From DASUPK01 sp963797265 (GTDB taxonomy: Bacteria > Actinomycetota > Thermoleophilia > Solirubrobacterales > 70-9), in contig CAWCOY010000004.1 in the NCBI GenBank assembly GCA_963797265.1, positions 306,255-370,254 of the forward strand: a DNA stretch of 64,000 nt, in the 5' to 3' direction. The notes beneath the pieces are model-generated. The model made no database searches. It was given only the letters and a program-made list of their open reading frames with translations, and was not told the DNA's origin. This document shows, piece after piece, positions 52,059 through 60,808 of the stretch. Both the position numbers and the translations under genes were made by a program. Every line of letters starts with the position of its first letter. The first letter of the stretch is position 1.

Positions 52059-53132
52059 CTACGTCGATTGCGCAGCGATCGCCGGCGCGCAGGTGGCGAA
52101 CTCGCCTGGGCTCGGCATGTTGCGGCGCAGCATCGCGAAGGCGATCCCGCCGACGATGAGCGGCAGCCAGAAGAGGATCACGTGATAGGCGAAGACCGCG
52201 GCGACGGTGCTGGCGGCGGACGTTCCATAGGCGACCAGGACGCCGATCAGGCCGAGGTCGATGCCGCCGATTCCGCCGGGAAAAGGAAGCAAGCCGCCGA
52301 GCTGCCCGATCAGGTAGCCCATCAGGATCACCGTGATCGGCGGCGAGACGCCGAAGGCGTGAAAGGTCGCCCAGAGGACCGCGTTGTCGAAGAACCAATA
52401 GCCGAAGGAGCCGGCGAGTACGCGACGATCGGCGGAACGCAGGATGCCTCGCGCCTCCGCGACGCCGCGGATCACCGCACGCCGGGTCGCGCTGAGCCAG
52501 CGCCTGGTTCGGGGGGCATCGGGGCCCGGAAAGGGGCGGGGACCCGAGCCGAGCCGCGGGAGCGCGGCCACCGCGACGATCGAAAGCGTCGCCATCGCCG
52601 CCGGTAGGGCGGTCTGCCAGAGTGGAAGGTCTGGACCGACCAGGCCAACCGCGAGTGCGGCGCCGATCAGCGCCACGGCAGCGAAGTTCACACCGCTCTT
52701 GATCAGGAAGAAAGCAACAGAACGCCGCGCGATGCGCTCCCCGCCCATGCCACCGCGGTAGAGGACCCAGGCTCCCAATGCCAACCCGCCGGCACCACTC
52801 GCCGGAACCAGCGATCCCATCGCCAGCTCCGAGCCGCCGATCTCCCAGGCACGGCGCCAGCCCAGGCCCGCGCAGAACACTGGCCCGAACATGATCACGT
52901 AAGACCCGAATGAGAGTCCCTCCAGAAGGGCTCCCAGGGCCAGCCACCCGGGGCTCGCGTCGGCAAGGTGGTCTCTGACCTCGCCGAGGCCCGGCGCGAA
53001 GAGGACGATCGCAAGCAGGACCGCGCCCGCAAGCAACGCTTGCAGCGCGCGATTGCGCAGGCTCTTCGGCTGGAACTCGCGCGGGAGCTCCTCCAGACCG
53101 GGTACGGGGGCGGTGACGTCGTATTCGGCCAT
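52059..53132 (-). CDS. UPF0104 / lysylphosphatidylglycerol-synthase-type flippase domain protein
   Basis: 357 residues with eight or more hydrophobic segments. LKPxxL-type membrane domain with GGIGGIDLGLIGVLVAYG and LGGLLPFPGGIGG, the family's signature for the aglycosylated membrane half of MprF. No synthetase domain. Family members move or bind lipids at the inner membrane. The N-terminal 25 residues are acidic and cytoplasmic. Likely forms an envelope pair with the GT-like protein downstream. Confidence 0.85.
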   Translation of the reverse strand: MAEYDVTAPVPGLEELPREFQPKSLRNRALQALLAGAVLLAIVLFAPGLGEVRDHLADASPGWLALGALLEGLSFGSYVIMFGPVFCAGLGWRRAWEIGGSELAMGSLVPASGAGGLALGAWVLYRGGMGGERIARRSVAFFLIKSGVNFAAVALIGAALAVGLVGPDLPLWQTALPAAMATLSIVAVAALPRLGSGPRPFPGPDAPRTRRWLSATRRAVIRGVAEARGILRSADRRVLAGSFGYWFFDNAVLWATFHAFGVSPPITVILMGYLIGQLGGLLPFPGGIGGIDLGLIGVLVAYGTSAASTVAAVFAYHVILFWLPLIVGGIAFAMLRRNMPSPGEFATCAPAIAAQST

Positions 53133-53238
53133 GCCCCTCTAAGCATCGCGGACAGCGGTCGTCGGCACGTGCTGGCCCGCAGCTCGCGTTGCCTTGAGCG
53201 CGGTCTGCGAGCATCCGGGGATCAGCGCAACGCGGGAC

Positions 53239-54390
53239 ATGGTGATCAGCGGGGTGGAGCAGGAGCGCCTGGAGCAGCTCTTGGCCGATGCCGCCGACTT
53301 CTTCGAGGCCTTTCTGTGGGAATCGGCCACCGGAAGTCCCGCCCGCGAGCGGCTGGCGAGTGAGGGCCTCGACGAGGAGATCATCCGTGCGTTCGGCGTT
53401 GGCTACGCGCCGATCGGTCCCGTCGAGCTGATGAGCCACCTCCACGGGCTCGGCTATTCGACCGAGGAGCTCGTGGACGCCGGCATAGCGACGCGCTCGG
53501 TTCGCGGTCGTGCCCACGCCCACCTTCGCTCCCGGCTGACGTTTCCCGTCAAGGACTCGGAGGGGCGCATCCTCGGCTTCGCCGGCCTCGGCACGCACGT
53601 GGGCCCCTCCTGGGCGCTCTGGGTCACATCGCCCGACACCGGCCTCTACCAGCGCGCCGAGGGGATCTTCGGGCTGGACCGAGCGGCTCCCCAGATCGCT
53701 GCGTCTGGCAGCGCATCGGTGGAGCGGGACTCCCTCGAGGTCCTCAGAGCCCACCAGCGCGGGGAGACGAACGCCGTCACGGTGCACTCGAGCGGGGTCA
53801 CTTATGGACAGCTGCTGACGCTCGCCGCCGACCTTCCCGGGGGCGTCGAAGCGCTTCGGCTCGACGTGCCGAAGGGGATGCCCGTCGATACGCAGCCAGA
53901 CGGGCTGCTGCCGCCGCTGAGCGGGAACGGCGGGCGGGCAGTCTCACGACCCGCCCCGGTCGAGGTCAAGGGCCGACACGTACACCTGAAGAAGGTCGCG
54001 ATCGTGATCGCCACCGCGGTGGCCGCGGTGAACGTCTGGACCGGAGCACCCCTCATGGCGGTCTGGCTCGGCTCCCAGGCCCAGGGCGGACGGGTGCTCA
54101 GCCTGCGCGGTGTCGTCACGGTGCTGGTGGTCCTCGGGGTGCTGGCGTTCCTGCTGGCCTGGTTGCTCGCCTGGCTGAACGCGAAGTACGACCAACTGAG
54201 CGGCCGGCCTCCGACGCTGACCCGGACATCCCCCTGGTATCGCCGGATGCGCGGAGAACTCGACGAGCACCTGAGAACGCGCTACTCGCTGAGTGCGCCC
54301 GAGAGGGTCGTGGCCGCCTGCGTGATCGCGGGCGTGCTCGCGTTCGAGATCTGGTTCTTCATCTTCGCCGGCGCGCCGTTCGGGAATTAG
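53239..54390 (+). CDS. DnaG N-terminal-domain-like protein anchored in the membrane
   Basis: 383 residues from ATG 53239 (TTG at 53194 possible). Residues about 5-140 resemble the DnaG catalytic-core N domain: LADAADFFEAFLWESATGSP, RERLASEGLDEEIIRAFGVG, YAPIGPVELMSHLHGLGYS, FPVKDSEGRILGFAGLG and TSPDTGLYQRAEGIFGLDRA. There is neither a CHC2 zinc finger before it nor a TOPRIM domain after it. Instead a linker, two to four hydrophobic helices (VAIVIATAVAAVNVWTGAPL, VVTVLVVLGVLAFLLAWLL and a last one near the C-terminus) follow. So not a primase. Function unknown; the domain might bind nucleotides or a protein partner. Confidence 0.8.
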   Translation: MVISGVEQERLEQLLADAADFFEAFLWESATGSPARERLASEGLDEEIIRAFGVGYAPIGPVELMSHLHGLGYSTEELVDAGIATRSVRGRAHAHLRSRLTFPVKDSEGRILGFAGLGTHVGPSWALWVTSPDTGLYQRAEGIFGLDRAAPQIAASGSASVERDSLEVLRAHQRGETNAVTVHSSGVTYGQLLTLAADLPGGVEALRLDVPKGMPVDTQPDGLLPPLSGNGGRAVSRPAPVEVKGRHVHLKKVAIVIATAVAAVNVWTGAPLMAVWLGSQAQGGRVLSLRGVVTVLVVLGVLAFLLAWLLAWLNAKYDQLSGRPPTLTRTSPWYRRMRGELDEHLRTRYSLSAPERVVAACVIAGVLAFEIWFFIFAGAPFGN

Positions 54391-54868
54391 CAGCCGCCGT
54401 CCAGGGTCTGAGGTCGGCCTCGAGCGTCGTCCAGCGGTCCACGTCCGGCAAACCGAACTCGTGCAGCTTCGGCACCTCACCCACCTTGCGGTAGCCGAAG
54501 TGGCGCTCGTACCAGGCGATCGTCTCGGGTCGGTCCGCGTTCGTGATCACTCGCGTCGCACCGGCGCGGCGCATCTCCTCCATCCGAAGCTCCTGCAGCG
54601 CACGCCCGATCCCGTTCTGGCGCTGCTCCGGGTCAACCGCCAGCAGGGTGGTCTTCCCCACCGGGGCATCAGGCGGGCCCAGCAGCCGGAAGCCGGCCAC
54701 CCCCGCCATGCGTTCGCCCGACTCGGCCACGTACCACCGACCCACGTCGAAATCGTCCATCTCGGGGGACGGGACGTGGTGCATGTTGACGGTCGCGAGC
54801 ACGCTGAGCATCTGCTCTCGATCGGCAGGCAGGCTCGCGGGCCTGATCCGATAGCCGCGGCCGGGCAT
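54359..54868 (-). CDS. GNAT-family N-acetyltransferase
   Basis: 169 residues. Acetyl-CoA motif LLAVDPEQRQNGIGRALQEL (Q/R-x-x-G-x-G/A) and the C-terminal IAWYERHFGYRKVGEV typical of GNAT. Substrate unknown. It converges on the previous gene, with 32 bases of overlap between the 3' ends. Confidence 0.9.
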   Translation of the reverse strand: MPGRGYRIRPASLPADREQMLSVLATVNMHHVPSPEMDDFDVGRWYVAESGERMAGVAGFRLLGPPDAPVGKTTLLAVDPEQRQNGIGRALQELRMEEMRRAGATRVITNADRPETIAWYERHFGYRKVGEVPKLHEFGLPDVDRWTTLEADLRPWTAAANSRTARRRR

Positions 54869-54896
54869 TGCTCGGCAATCTAAATGCCGGAGAGGG

Positions 54897-55298
54897 CTAG
54901 GTGGACTCGTTCAGGGCCACGGCGGCGCGAACGAGCGTCTTCAACGCCTCCTCGTCTATCTCCTCGCCCTCGCGGAGGTCGATGGCGCGCCTGACCTTCC
55001 CCTCGAGGCTGGAGTTGAACAGGCCCGAAGGATCATCCAAAGCAGCACCCTTGAAGAACGTCAGCTTGACCACATTCTTGTAGGTCTCACCGGTGCAGAT
55101 ACCCCCGCTGTGGGACCAGACCGGTGTTCCGGGGTTGGTGGGCTTCACCCACTTCCACTCCTCGACGACATCGGGGTCCGCTTCCTTGATGATGCCTCGC
55201 ACCTCGCCGAGCCTCTTGCCCCGCCAGTCCCCCAGCTCCTTGATTCTCGCGTCGATCAGCTCAGAAGGAGACTTCTCCTCCGACCCGCTCCGCGCCAT
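54897..55298 (-). CDS. DUF1801 domain protein
   Basis: 133 residues. Motifs VVEEWKWVKPTNPGTPVWSH and VVKLTFFKGAALDDPSGLFN are those of the DUF1801/YdhG family, small iron-chaperone-like folds of unclear role. Last ordinary chromosomal gene before the island boundary at 55335. Confidence 0.88.
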   Translation of the reverse strand: MARSGSEEKSPSELIDARIKELGDWRGKRLGEVRGIIKEADPDVVEEWKWVKPTNPGTPVWSHSGGICTGETYKNVVKLTFFKGAALDDPSGLFNSSLEGKVRRAIDLREGEEIDEEALKTLVRAAVALNEST

Positions 55299-55334
55299 AT
55301 CCGTTGCTCCTCCTTACCGCGAGGCTTCGATTAG

Positions 55335-55377
<43 letters not shown>

Positions 55378-55497
55378 AGCGGTCAGGAGGAGGGGTCAAG
55401 CGGCCAGCTTCCCGCATTCCCATGCGGAATGACGCATCTGCCCGCCGCCGCTCTGAGACCGCTCCAAGTAGCCGCAATTTGCGGGCGATTACAAGCC

Positions 55498-55591
55498 GTT
55501 TGGGCACTGGTGCCCAAACAAATCGAGGGGTGTCGGAGTGGCGGGACTCAGCTCAAGGGTTACCCGCCACCGGTCACCGTCGCTCCGACAC
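55498..55591. repeat. Cluster of strong inverted repeats inside the left island end
   Basis: GTTTGGGCAC-TG-GTGCCCAAAC (55498-55519), then a nested pair: GTGTCGGAG (55530-55538) with CTCCGACAC (55583-55591) and inside it TGGCGGG (55539-55545) with CCCGCCA (55563-55569). Positions 55377-55609 contain no gene. They could be terminators of the leftward ORF at 55610-55982 or recombination sites of the element. Confidence 0.55.
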
Positions 55592-55609
55592 GCTCCTCTT
55601 TGCTCAGGG

Positions 55610-55982
55610 CTACGCGCATACAAGCTCGCGGATCTGGTCGAGCGTGCCGCTGGCGTCGCCGCCAACCGCATCACGTATGACCTGGTCGCCGGCTTCGCTC
55701 GGGCGCTCGACGGCCTCGATCAGATCAGCAACCGGACTACCGAGTCGGTAGACGCGCACTTCCTCGTTCGCCCACTCCGGGAGTTCCCTCGGATAAATGC
55801 CGAGACCCTCCCCTGCGGCTCCTACCGATCCTCTCGCGCACGAGGCGCCCGAGTCGCTGGGCACCATGAGCGTCGCGGACTTCGTACACCTTGACCGTAA
55901 GCACGGCACCGTTTTCCTCGACTGCGGCTCGAAGCTCGCCGAGGTCGGCGAAACGCTGGTTTGTGTTGTCATTTGCTTCCAT
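55610..55982 (-). pseudogene. Small unknown protein, frame broken once
   Basis: A perfect ribosome site (AAAGGAGGTGAAGAA) precedes ATG 55982. The first frame gives MEANDNTNQRFADLGELRAA and VEENGAVLTVKVYEVRDAHG, then runs into a non-coding-looking tail. The +1 frame continues sensibly with GEGLGIYPRELPEWANEEVR, VYRLGSPVADLIEAVE to the stop at 55610. Adding one GA at CTCTC (55831-55835, GAGAG on the coding strand) joins the two into a protein of about 124 residues. Family not recognised. Its upstream region (about 56005-56060) is strikingly A+T-rich. Confidence 0.55.
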
Positions 55983-56175
55983 TTCTTCACCTCCTTTTGT
56001 TGCTAGTTAGCTGTCAAATAGTGCTGTAATAAGAATTAAAGCACCCCCTTAATCCCCTGTCAAGCGGGCCCGTGTCGAATGCCGATAACCGAGCTCGATC
56101 CGACTGGAGGACGTATCAACCCGGGCCTGATCGCAGAGGTGGCGCTCAGACCGGCAGGCGGGTTACGGTGGCGCG

Positions 56176-57885
56176 GTGGCCCTTCCGGCGCCGGAGAGGA
56201 AAGGCATCCTGGAGCTGCTCGACGCTGCCGCTCCACTAAAGACCCCTCCCTTCCAACGATCCTTTGCGTGGGAGAAGTCGGAACTCGATGACTTCTGGGA
56301 CGACCTCCGCAGCGCAATCGATACGTCAGGAGGGCCGGCTGACTACTTCCTCGGGTTGATCGTCCTTGACGACCAAAACCACATCGAGGACGGCCAGCAG
56401 CGCCTCGCAACGGTTCTGCTGCTGGCTTCGGAGATATACGAGGCGGCCCAGGAGGCAAAGAGGTCGGGCACGTTCGATTCCCAGCTCGCGATCGACGCTG
56501 AAGGGGCCGTCACTCCGGCGCTTCGTCAATCTCCGAACTCCGCCCTCGAGATCAACCTCACAGATCAAGGAGTCTTGCTTAAGCGTGCAGGCGTGCAGCC
56601 AGACTCGCCTGAATCAACCAAGCGCCTGGCGGCAGCCAGAAAACGCCTCAAAGCCCACCTCAGCGGCGACCTTTCGGGACGGACCACCCCCGACGCGAAG
56701 CTCGCGCGTCTTAAGCAGTGGGGCGAGTATCTTCGTGGCGGCGCCTACACCGTGCTCCTCAGGGTCCCGCCGCGGGCCGCGCACAACATCTTCGAGACGC
56801 TCAACACTCGCGGAGTCCGGCTGTCGAACGGAGATCTGGTGAAGAGCCACCTGATCGGCCGCTCGACCGACGCAAGCGCCGCCGTGACGAAGTGGAATCA
56901 GGTGACGGATGCGCTTAAGGACTCGGATGGGCGCTACGAGAGCGACCTCGAGACCTTCCTCTTGCACTACTTCGGATCGCGATATCACCGAACCACCAAG
57001 CGCGAGTTCTTCGCCGACTACCGCAAGGCCCTCCAGGGCGTCGACTCGATCACGGCCCTCGACACACTCCTCGAGAACGCGAAGATCTACCGATCCTTAG
57101 CAGCACCTCAAGAGACCGACCAGTTCTGGACGCGAATTGGCACTGGAACCCGGCAGGCGGTCGAGCTCCTCAACGGGCTCGGCTTGAAGCAACTTCGCTA
57201 TTTGCTGCTCGCCGTCTTACGTGATCTTGGGAGCAAGCAGAAAGCCGCCCCGCGGAGGAAGAAGCAAAGAGATGCCGTGCTCCGGATCGCCGCCTGGTCG
57301 GTGCGAGGGCTCGTCGATGGGAGAACCGGCGGAGGCGAAGCTGAGCGCACCTACATCAACGCCGCGGCCGAGATCCGCGAGGCGAGGATCAAGACGGTCG
57401 ACAAGCTCCGCACGTACTTCTCTACCCGCAACATGTTCATCTCCGACAACCAGTTGTTCAAGGAGAAGTTCCTCGGATTCCAATGGGATCGCGCTACGTC
57501 GCACACCCGAGCGCGGGCCATCCTGAGCGCCCTCGAGTACCAGAAGATGGGAGCGAAGACGGCCCTTGCGCCTCGAAACACCCTTACCGTGGAACATGTG
57601 CTGCCGCAGTCGCCGGAGCAAGGAGAGTGGACGCACTTCACCGACCAGGAGCGCGCCGTCTACACGTACGACCTCGGGAATCTTCTGCTGGTTGACGGCC
57701 CTTCCGGCGCGAACGATCAGCTGGGGAACAAGGAGTGGCCCGATAAGAAGGCCCTGGTTAAGCAGTGGGGCACACAGACGCCGCTCACGACCGAGGCTCT
57801 CAAGTTCAAAGACTGGAACGAGGCGGCGATCAAGAAGAGGCGGAACGCTCTTGCTGGGGTGGCCGTGAAGGCGTGGAACCCATGA
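56176..57885 (+). CDS. DUF262/DUF1524 (GmrSD-type) restriction protein
   Basis: 569 residues from GTG. N-terminal DUF262 (ParB/Srx-like) domain: FQRSFAWEKSELDDFWDDLR and the motif IEDGQQRLATVLLL that binds and hydrolyses nucleotide. Middle FETLNTRGVRLSNGDLVKSH is also typical. C-terminal DUF1524 His-Me-type nuclease: VEHVLPQSPEQGEW with the catalytic His and YDLGNLLLVDGPSGANDQLG. GmrSD enzymes cut modified (for example glucosylated) phage DNA. Intact, and the first full gene of the island. Confidence 0.93.
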   Translation: MALPAPERKGILELLDAAAPLKTPPFQRSFAWEKSELDDFWDDLRSAIDTSGGPADYFLGLIVLDDQNHIEDGQQRLATVLLLASEIYEAAQEAKRSGTFDSQLAIDAEGAVTPALRQSPNSALEINLTDQGVLLKRAGVQPDSPESTKRLAAARKRLKAHLSGDLSGRTTPDAKLARLKQWGEYLRGGAYTVLLRVPPRAAHNIFETLNTRGVRLSNGDLVKSHLIGRSTDASAAVTKWNQVTDALKDSDGRYESDLETFLLHYFGSRYHRTTKREFFADYRKALQGVDSITALDTLLENAKIYRSLAAPQETDQFWTRIGTGTRQAVELLNGLGLKQLRYLLLAVLRDLGSKQKAAPRRKKQRDAVLRIAAWSVRGLVDGRTGGGEAERTYINAAAEIREARIKTVDKLRTYFSTRNMFISDNQLFKEKFLGFQWDRATSHTRARAILSALEYQKMGAKTALAPRNTLTVEHVLPQSPEQGEWTHFTDQERAVYTYDLGNLLLVDGPSGANDQLGNKEWPDKKALVKQWGTQTPLTTEALKFKDWNEAAIKKRRNALAGVAVKAWNP

Positions 57886-57916
57886 CGCTGCGCAATTCAG
57901 CGCCAAAGGCAAGTTC

Positions 57917-58360
57917 TTGAGGAAGGATCACCCAGACTGGCCGGAGCCGCGGACGCCGGCAGTGTCCGCGGTGATGCAGGGCAACACCGGCACGACCACC
58001 CCGGAGCGAGCGGTTCGATCAAGTCTTCATCGCCGAGGTCTGCGCTTTCGGAAGCGCAAGACAATTCGCCTGGGTGGCGGTCGCTGGACCCGCCCAGACG
58101 TGACGTTTCCGCGTGAGCGGGTCGCGCTGTACGTGGACGGTTGCTTTTGGCACCGCTGCCCGGAGCATGGAACGGAGCCGCGTTCGAACTCCTCGTACTG
58201 GGGACCGAAGCTGGATCGAAACGTGGCTCGCGACCGCGAGACCGAGACGCAGCTTGGGCAGCTGGGCTGGCTCGTGCTCAGAGCCTGGGAGCACGAGGAC
58301 GATGAGGCGATTGCGGATCGCGTGGAAGCGGCCCTTCTATCGCGCCGTAGCCAGATCTAG
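57917..58360 (+). CDS. vsr: Very short patch repair endonuclease Vsr
   Basis: 147 residues from TTG. PD-(D/E)xK-like nickase that repairs T:G mismatches made by deamination of 5-methylcytosine: TPERAVRSSLHRRGLRFRKR, TRPDVTFPRERVALYVDGCF with the catalytic Asp, FWHRCPEHG (zinc His/Cys) and ERDTQ-like RDRETETQLGQLGWLVLRAWEH (cut here as RETETQLGQLG and LVLRAWEHE). Companion of the Dcm-type gene at 59561-60612. Stop overlaps the stop of the convergent nuclease gene in the palindrome CTAG. Confidence 0.93.
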   Translation: MRKDHPDWPEPRTPAVSAVMQGNTGTTTPERAVRSSLHRRGLRFRKRKTIRLGGGRWTRPDVTFPRERVALYVDGCFWHRCPEHGTEPRSNSSYWGPKLDRNVARDRETETQLGQLGWLVLRAWEHEDDEAIADRVEAALLSRRSQI

Positions 58361-59519
58361 ACGACGTCAGCCAACGCATCCAACCAGGTCTCGTCTACGC
58401 GCTGCAGCGGTGCGATTCGGCTCGGGTGGTCTGGGTGAGGGACAAGGTCAACGGTTCGCTTGAACTTGAAGTCCCACTTGCCGGTCGGGCCGTACATGCA
58501 AACAGCGATCACGTCGAAGGCATCGAAGGGGTACAGCCGACTGAGCGGATCGCCGCGGGACGACCTCGTCTTCTGAATCTCGACCTTCGGCGTCCCGTCC
58601 GCATAGGTCTTGGGCGACGCGTTCTTGCACTCGATGGTGAGCTTGCCCCCATCTGCCAGCGTGACCCAGAAATCCGGGGGCCCTTCCTGCTGGCCGATCT
58701 CAGCGGACTCAACGAGGTCGTCGGCATCCAAGAGTCGGCTCAGGTGATGCTCGGCTACCCCGCCGCGCAGCGCCATCGCCAGCCTCGATCGCTCCGAGAC
58801 GATCGAGAGGATCTCGGAGGCCGATAGGTCGTATGAGCGCTCCAAGTCGTGGACCTTCACGCTTGCACGGCCCTTCGCTGCTGACTCCGCAGCCCGATAG
58901 CGAAGGGCCGGATCGAGCTGCATCGTCTGCGCCTGACGCTCGAGCGCGATGTAGTCGATCAGTCGATCCGGGGCGAACGCGACGATCGTCTCGAGTCCGC
59001 CGGTGGCACGCGGATCGCGTCGGGTCCCTGGACGGTCTCTCGCTCCCAGACGTGCCAGCCGCTCTTGATCGCCGCCTGAACCTCGGAGTCCTTGAATCCG
59101 ACCTGGATCCCCATCGGCAGGGGGTCATAGAGGAGCGGATCGAGGCCGATCAGGAGGTTGGCCTCGAAGTGGACGGCGAGCACGACTGTGACGTCCAGGC
59201 CCGCGGGATCGAAGCCGAGCGAGTGCTTCTGTCGCCGCCAGCGTTCGGTGATGTCGCCGTACTTGATCTGCAGTCGGTGCTCGTCGGGTGGTCGATGGAG
59301 GATCTCCTGGTGGCCCGCCGAGAAGAGGTAGGCGAGTACGCCGACCAGGACCCCCTCACCCTCGTCGATTGCCAGATGAATTGGAGCCGAGTTGGCGCTG
59401 CTGTGCGTCAGGCACCGTCCGCCTGACTCATCGATCGCGTCCAAGAGGAAGCCGAGCTCGTCCGCCCGGCGGGCGCCGTAGACGCGGAAGTAGTCACGCC
59501 CGGAAGGGTGGCGGGGCAC
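58357..59519 (-). pseudogene. PD-(D/E)xK restriction-endonuclease-like gene, frame broken once
   Basis: Two ORFs read as one protein of about 386 residues. The first (59519 down to about 59037) gives MPRHPSGRDYFRVYGARRAD, HFEANLLIGLDPLLYDPLP, AAIKSGWHVWER. The second continues as GGLETIVAFAPDRLIDYIAL, then DLSASEILSIVSERSR and ends with PPDFWVTLADGGKLTIECKN, a PD-...-ExK nuclease motif. The break lies at TCTCTC 59036-59041; removing one GA from the coding strand restores WERDRPGTRRDPRATGGLE. Family unknown to me by name, but location beside Dcm and Vsr makes it the likely restriction partner. Confidence 0.75.
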
Positions 59520-59560
59520 AGCGGCGGATTATGCCGCGATGGCTAGCTGATCCTCAGGCG

Positions 59561-60612
59561 TTACAGCTCGCCGGCGATCAGGAACTCAGCGATTCGCCGC
59601 GCGAGCAACGGTGGAACAGCATTCCCGATCTGCTTCTGGGCGGATCGCCGGGTGCCATGGACCAGGAAGTCGTCGGGGAAGGTCTGGATCCGCTTGATCT
59701 CGGGAAGGCGGAGGCGCCGGTTCAACCAGTGGAACGGTCCGACGTAGGGGCCTGGCTGGGCCTGAATTGTTGGCGCCGGTTGTTCAGGGTCAAGCTTCAA
59801 CAGGAAGCTCCAGTAGCGCTTGCGCCACTCGAACTCAGGCGCCGGGTGACCACGCTTCGCCGTATAGAAGAGGTAGTTGTCACCCGGCGGAATTCCCGGA
59901 AGGAGATGGCCGTACTTGCCGCCAACGGTCTCCTCCGGCTCGGCAAGGTCGTCACGGTCCGCCAGGTCCCCGATCGCCTCTCGAGTCGTCACATGCATCG
60001 CAAGCTTTCCGCGCTCCCAGACGCGCCGCTCATGGGGACCGGTGTGTGTTAGAGCCGGTAGCGCCGGCTTCCCTTCCAAAGATCCAACGAGAATCAGCCG
60101 CTGCCGTCGCTGCGGCACGCCGAAGTCCGCGGCGAGCATGACCTCCTGATTGACCTCGTATCCGAGCCGCTCGAATGACTCGAGCAGGAAGTCGAGCCAT
60201 GCCCGGTTGTGATTCGAATAGGCGAGCGCGAACACGTTCTCGAGAAGGAAGGTCCGCGGACGTGCCTCGTCGAGGATCCGTATGTAGTGCTCGAGCAGGC
60301 TCGCCTCTGGGTCGAGTCCGCGCCGCTTCTCGACAAGCCAATAGCCGGACTTCGAGAAGGGAGTGCACGGCGGGCCCCCGACGAGAAGGTCAACCTCGCC
60401 GGGCCGCAGTCCAGCCGTCTTCAGGAGCTCGCCGGTCTCGAGCTGGCGGATGCTCTCTCGAAGACGGACGTATGCGGGAAGTTCGCCCGCAGCGAGATGC
60501 ACGCATCCGGCTCGTTCTCGACGGCACACAGGACCTTGAACCCCGCCTGCTCAACGCCCAGGTCAAGGCCGCCGGCACCGGAGAAAAGGGATATCGCTGT
60601 GTGATCTGCCAC
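59561..60612 (-). pseudogene. dcm: DNA (cytosine-5) methyltransferase, frame broken once
   Basis: N-terminal ORF from ATG 60612: AISLFSGAGGLDLGVEQAGF (motif I) and VENEPDACISLRANFP. The rest is in another frame and intact to the stop: VDLLVGGPPCTPFSKSG (motif IV, catalytic Cys), TFLLENVFAL (VI), PQRRQRLILVG (VIII), QIGNAVPPLLARRIAEFL (X). The break is at CTCTCTC 60453-60459; removing one GA gives SVFESIRQLETGELL and one full protein of about 350 residues. Would methylate a cytosine for host protection against the adjacent nuclease. Confidence 0.85.
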
Positions 60613-60721
60613 GGCCTTTGATGGTCCCGCAAGGTTCGGACGAGGCTTGCACTGGCCTGAGGGATCAAGAGCGCTGTTTCACCCCCTTTGGCGGTGCATG
60701 AGGCGAGTCCGGCTGGGCGGC

Positions 60722-60765
60722 GGGCGGCCGAGTTTGGCACGGCAGAGCCGTGCTGTTGGCCGCCC
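60722..60765. repeat. Two-tier hairpin between dcm and the sigma-like gene
   Basis: GGGCGGCC (60722-60729) pairs with GGCCGCCC (60758-60765), and inside it GCACGGC-AGA-GCCGTGC (60737-60753). Lies in the 196-base region between two divergent genes (60613-60808), where termination is not needed, so a regulatory or recombination site is more likely. A minus-strand ORF across this region (from 60884) exists but is not supported. Confidence 0.5.
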
Positions 60766-60808
60766 TCATGGCCGACCAGCCGGACAACCGAATAGGCACC
60801 AAGCAACG

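Noticed and set aside
50641..53787. Minus-strand ORF of 1048 codons spanning three genes
   Set aside because: Overlaps the GT-like, UPF0104 and DnaG-domain genes in a different frame; product is Arg/Pro/Gly-rich with no recognisable motif. Shadow ORF.
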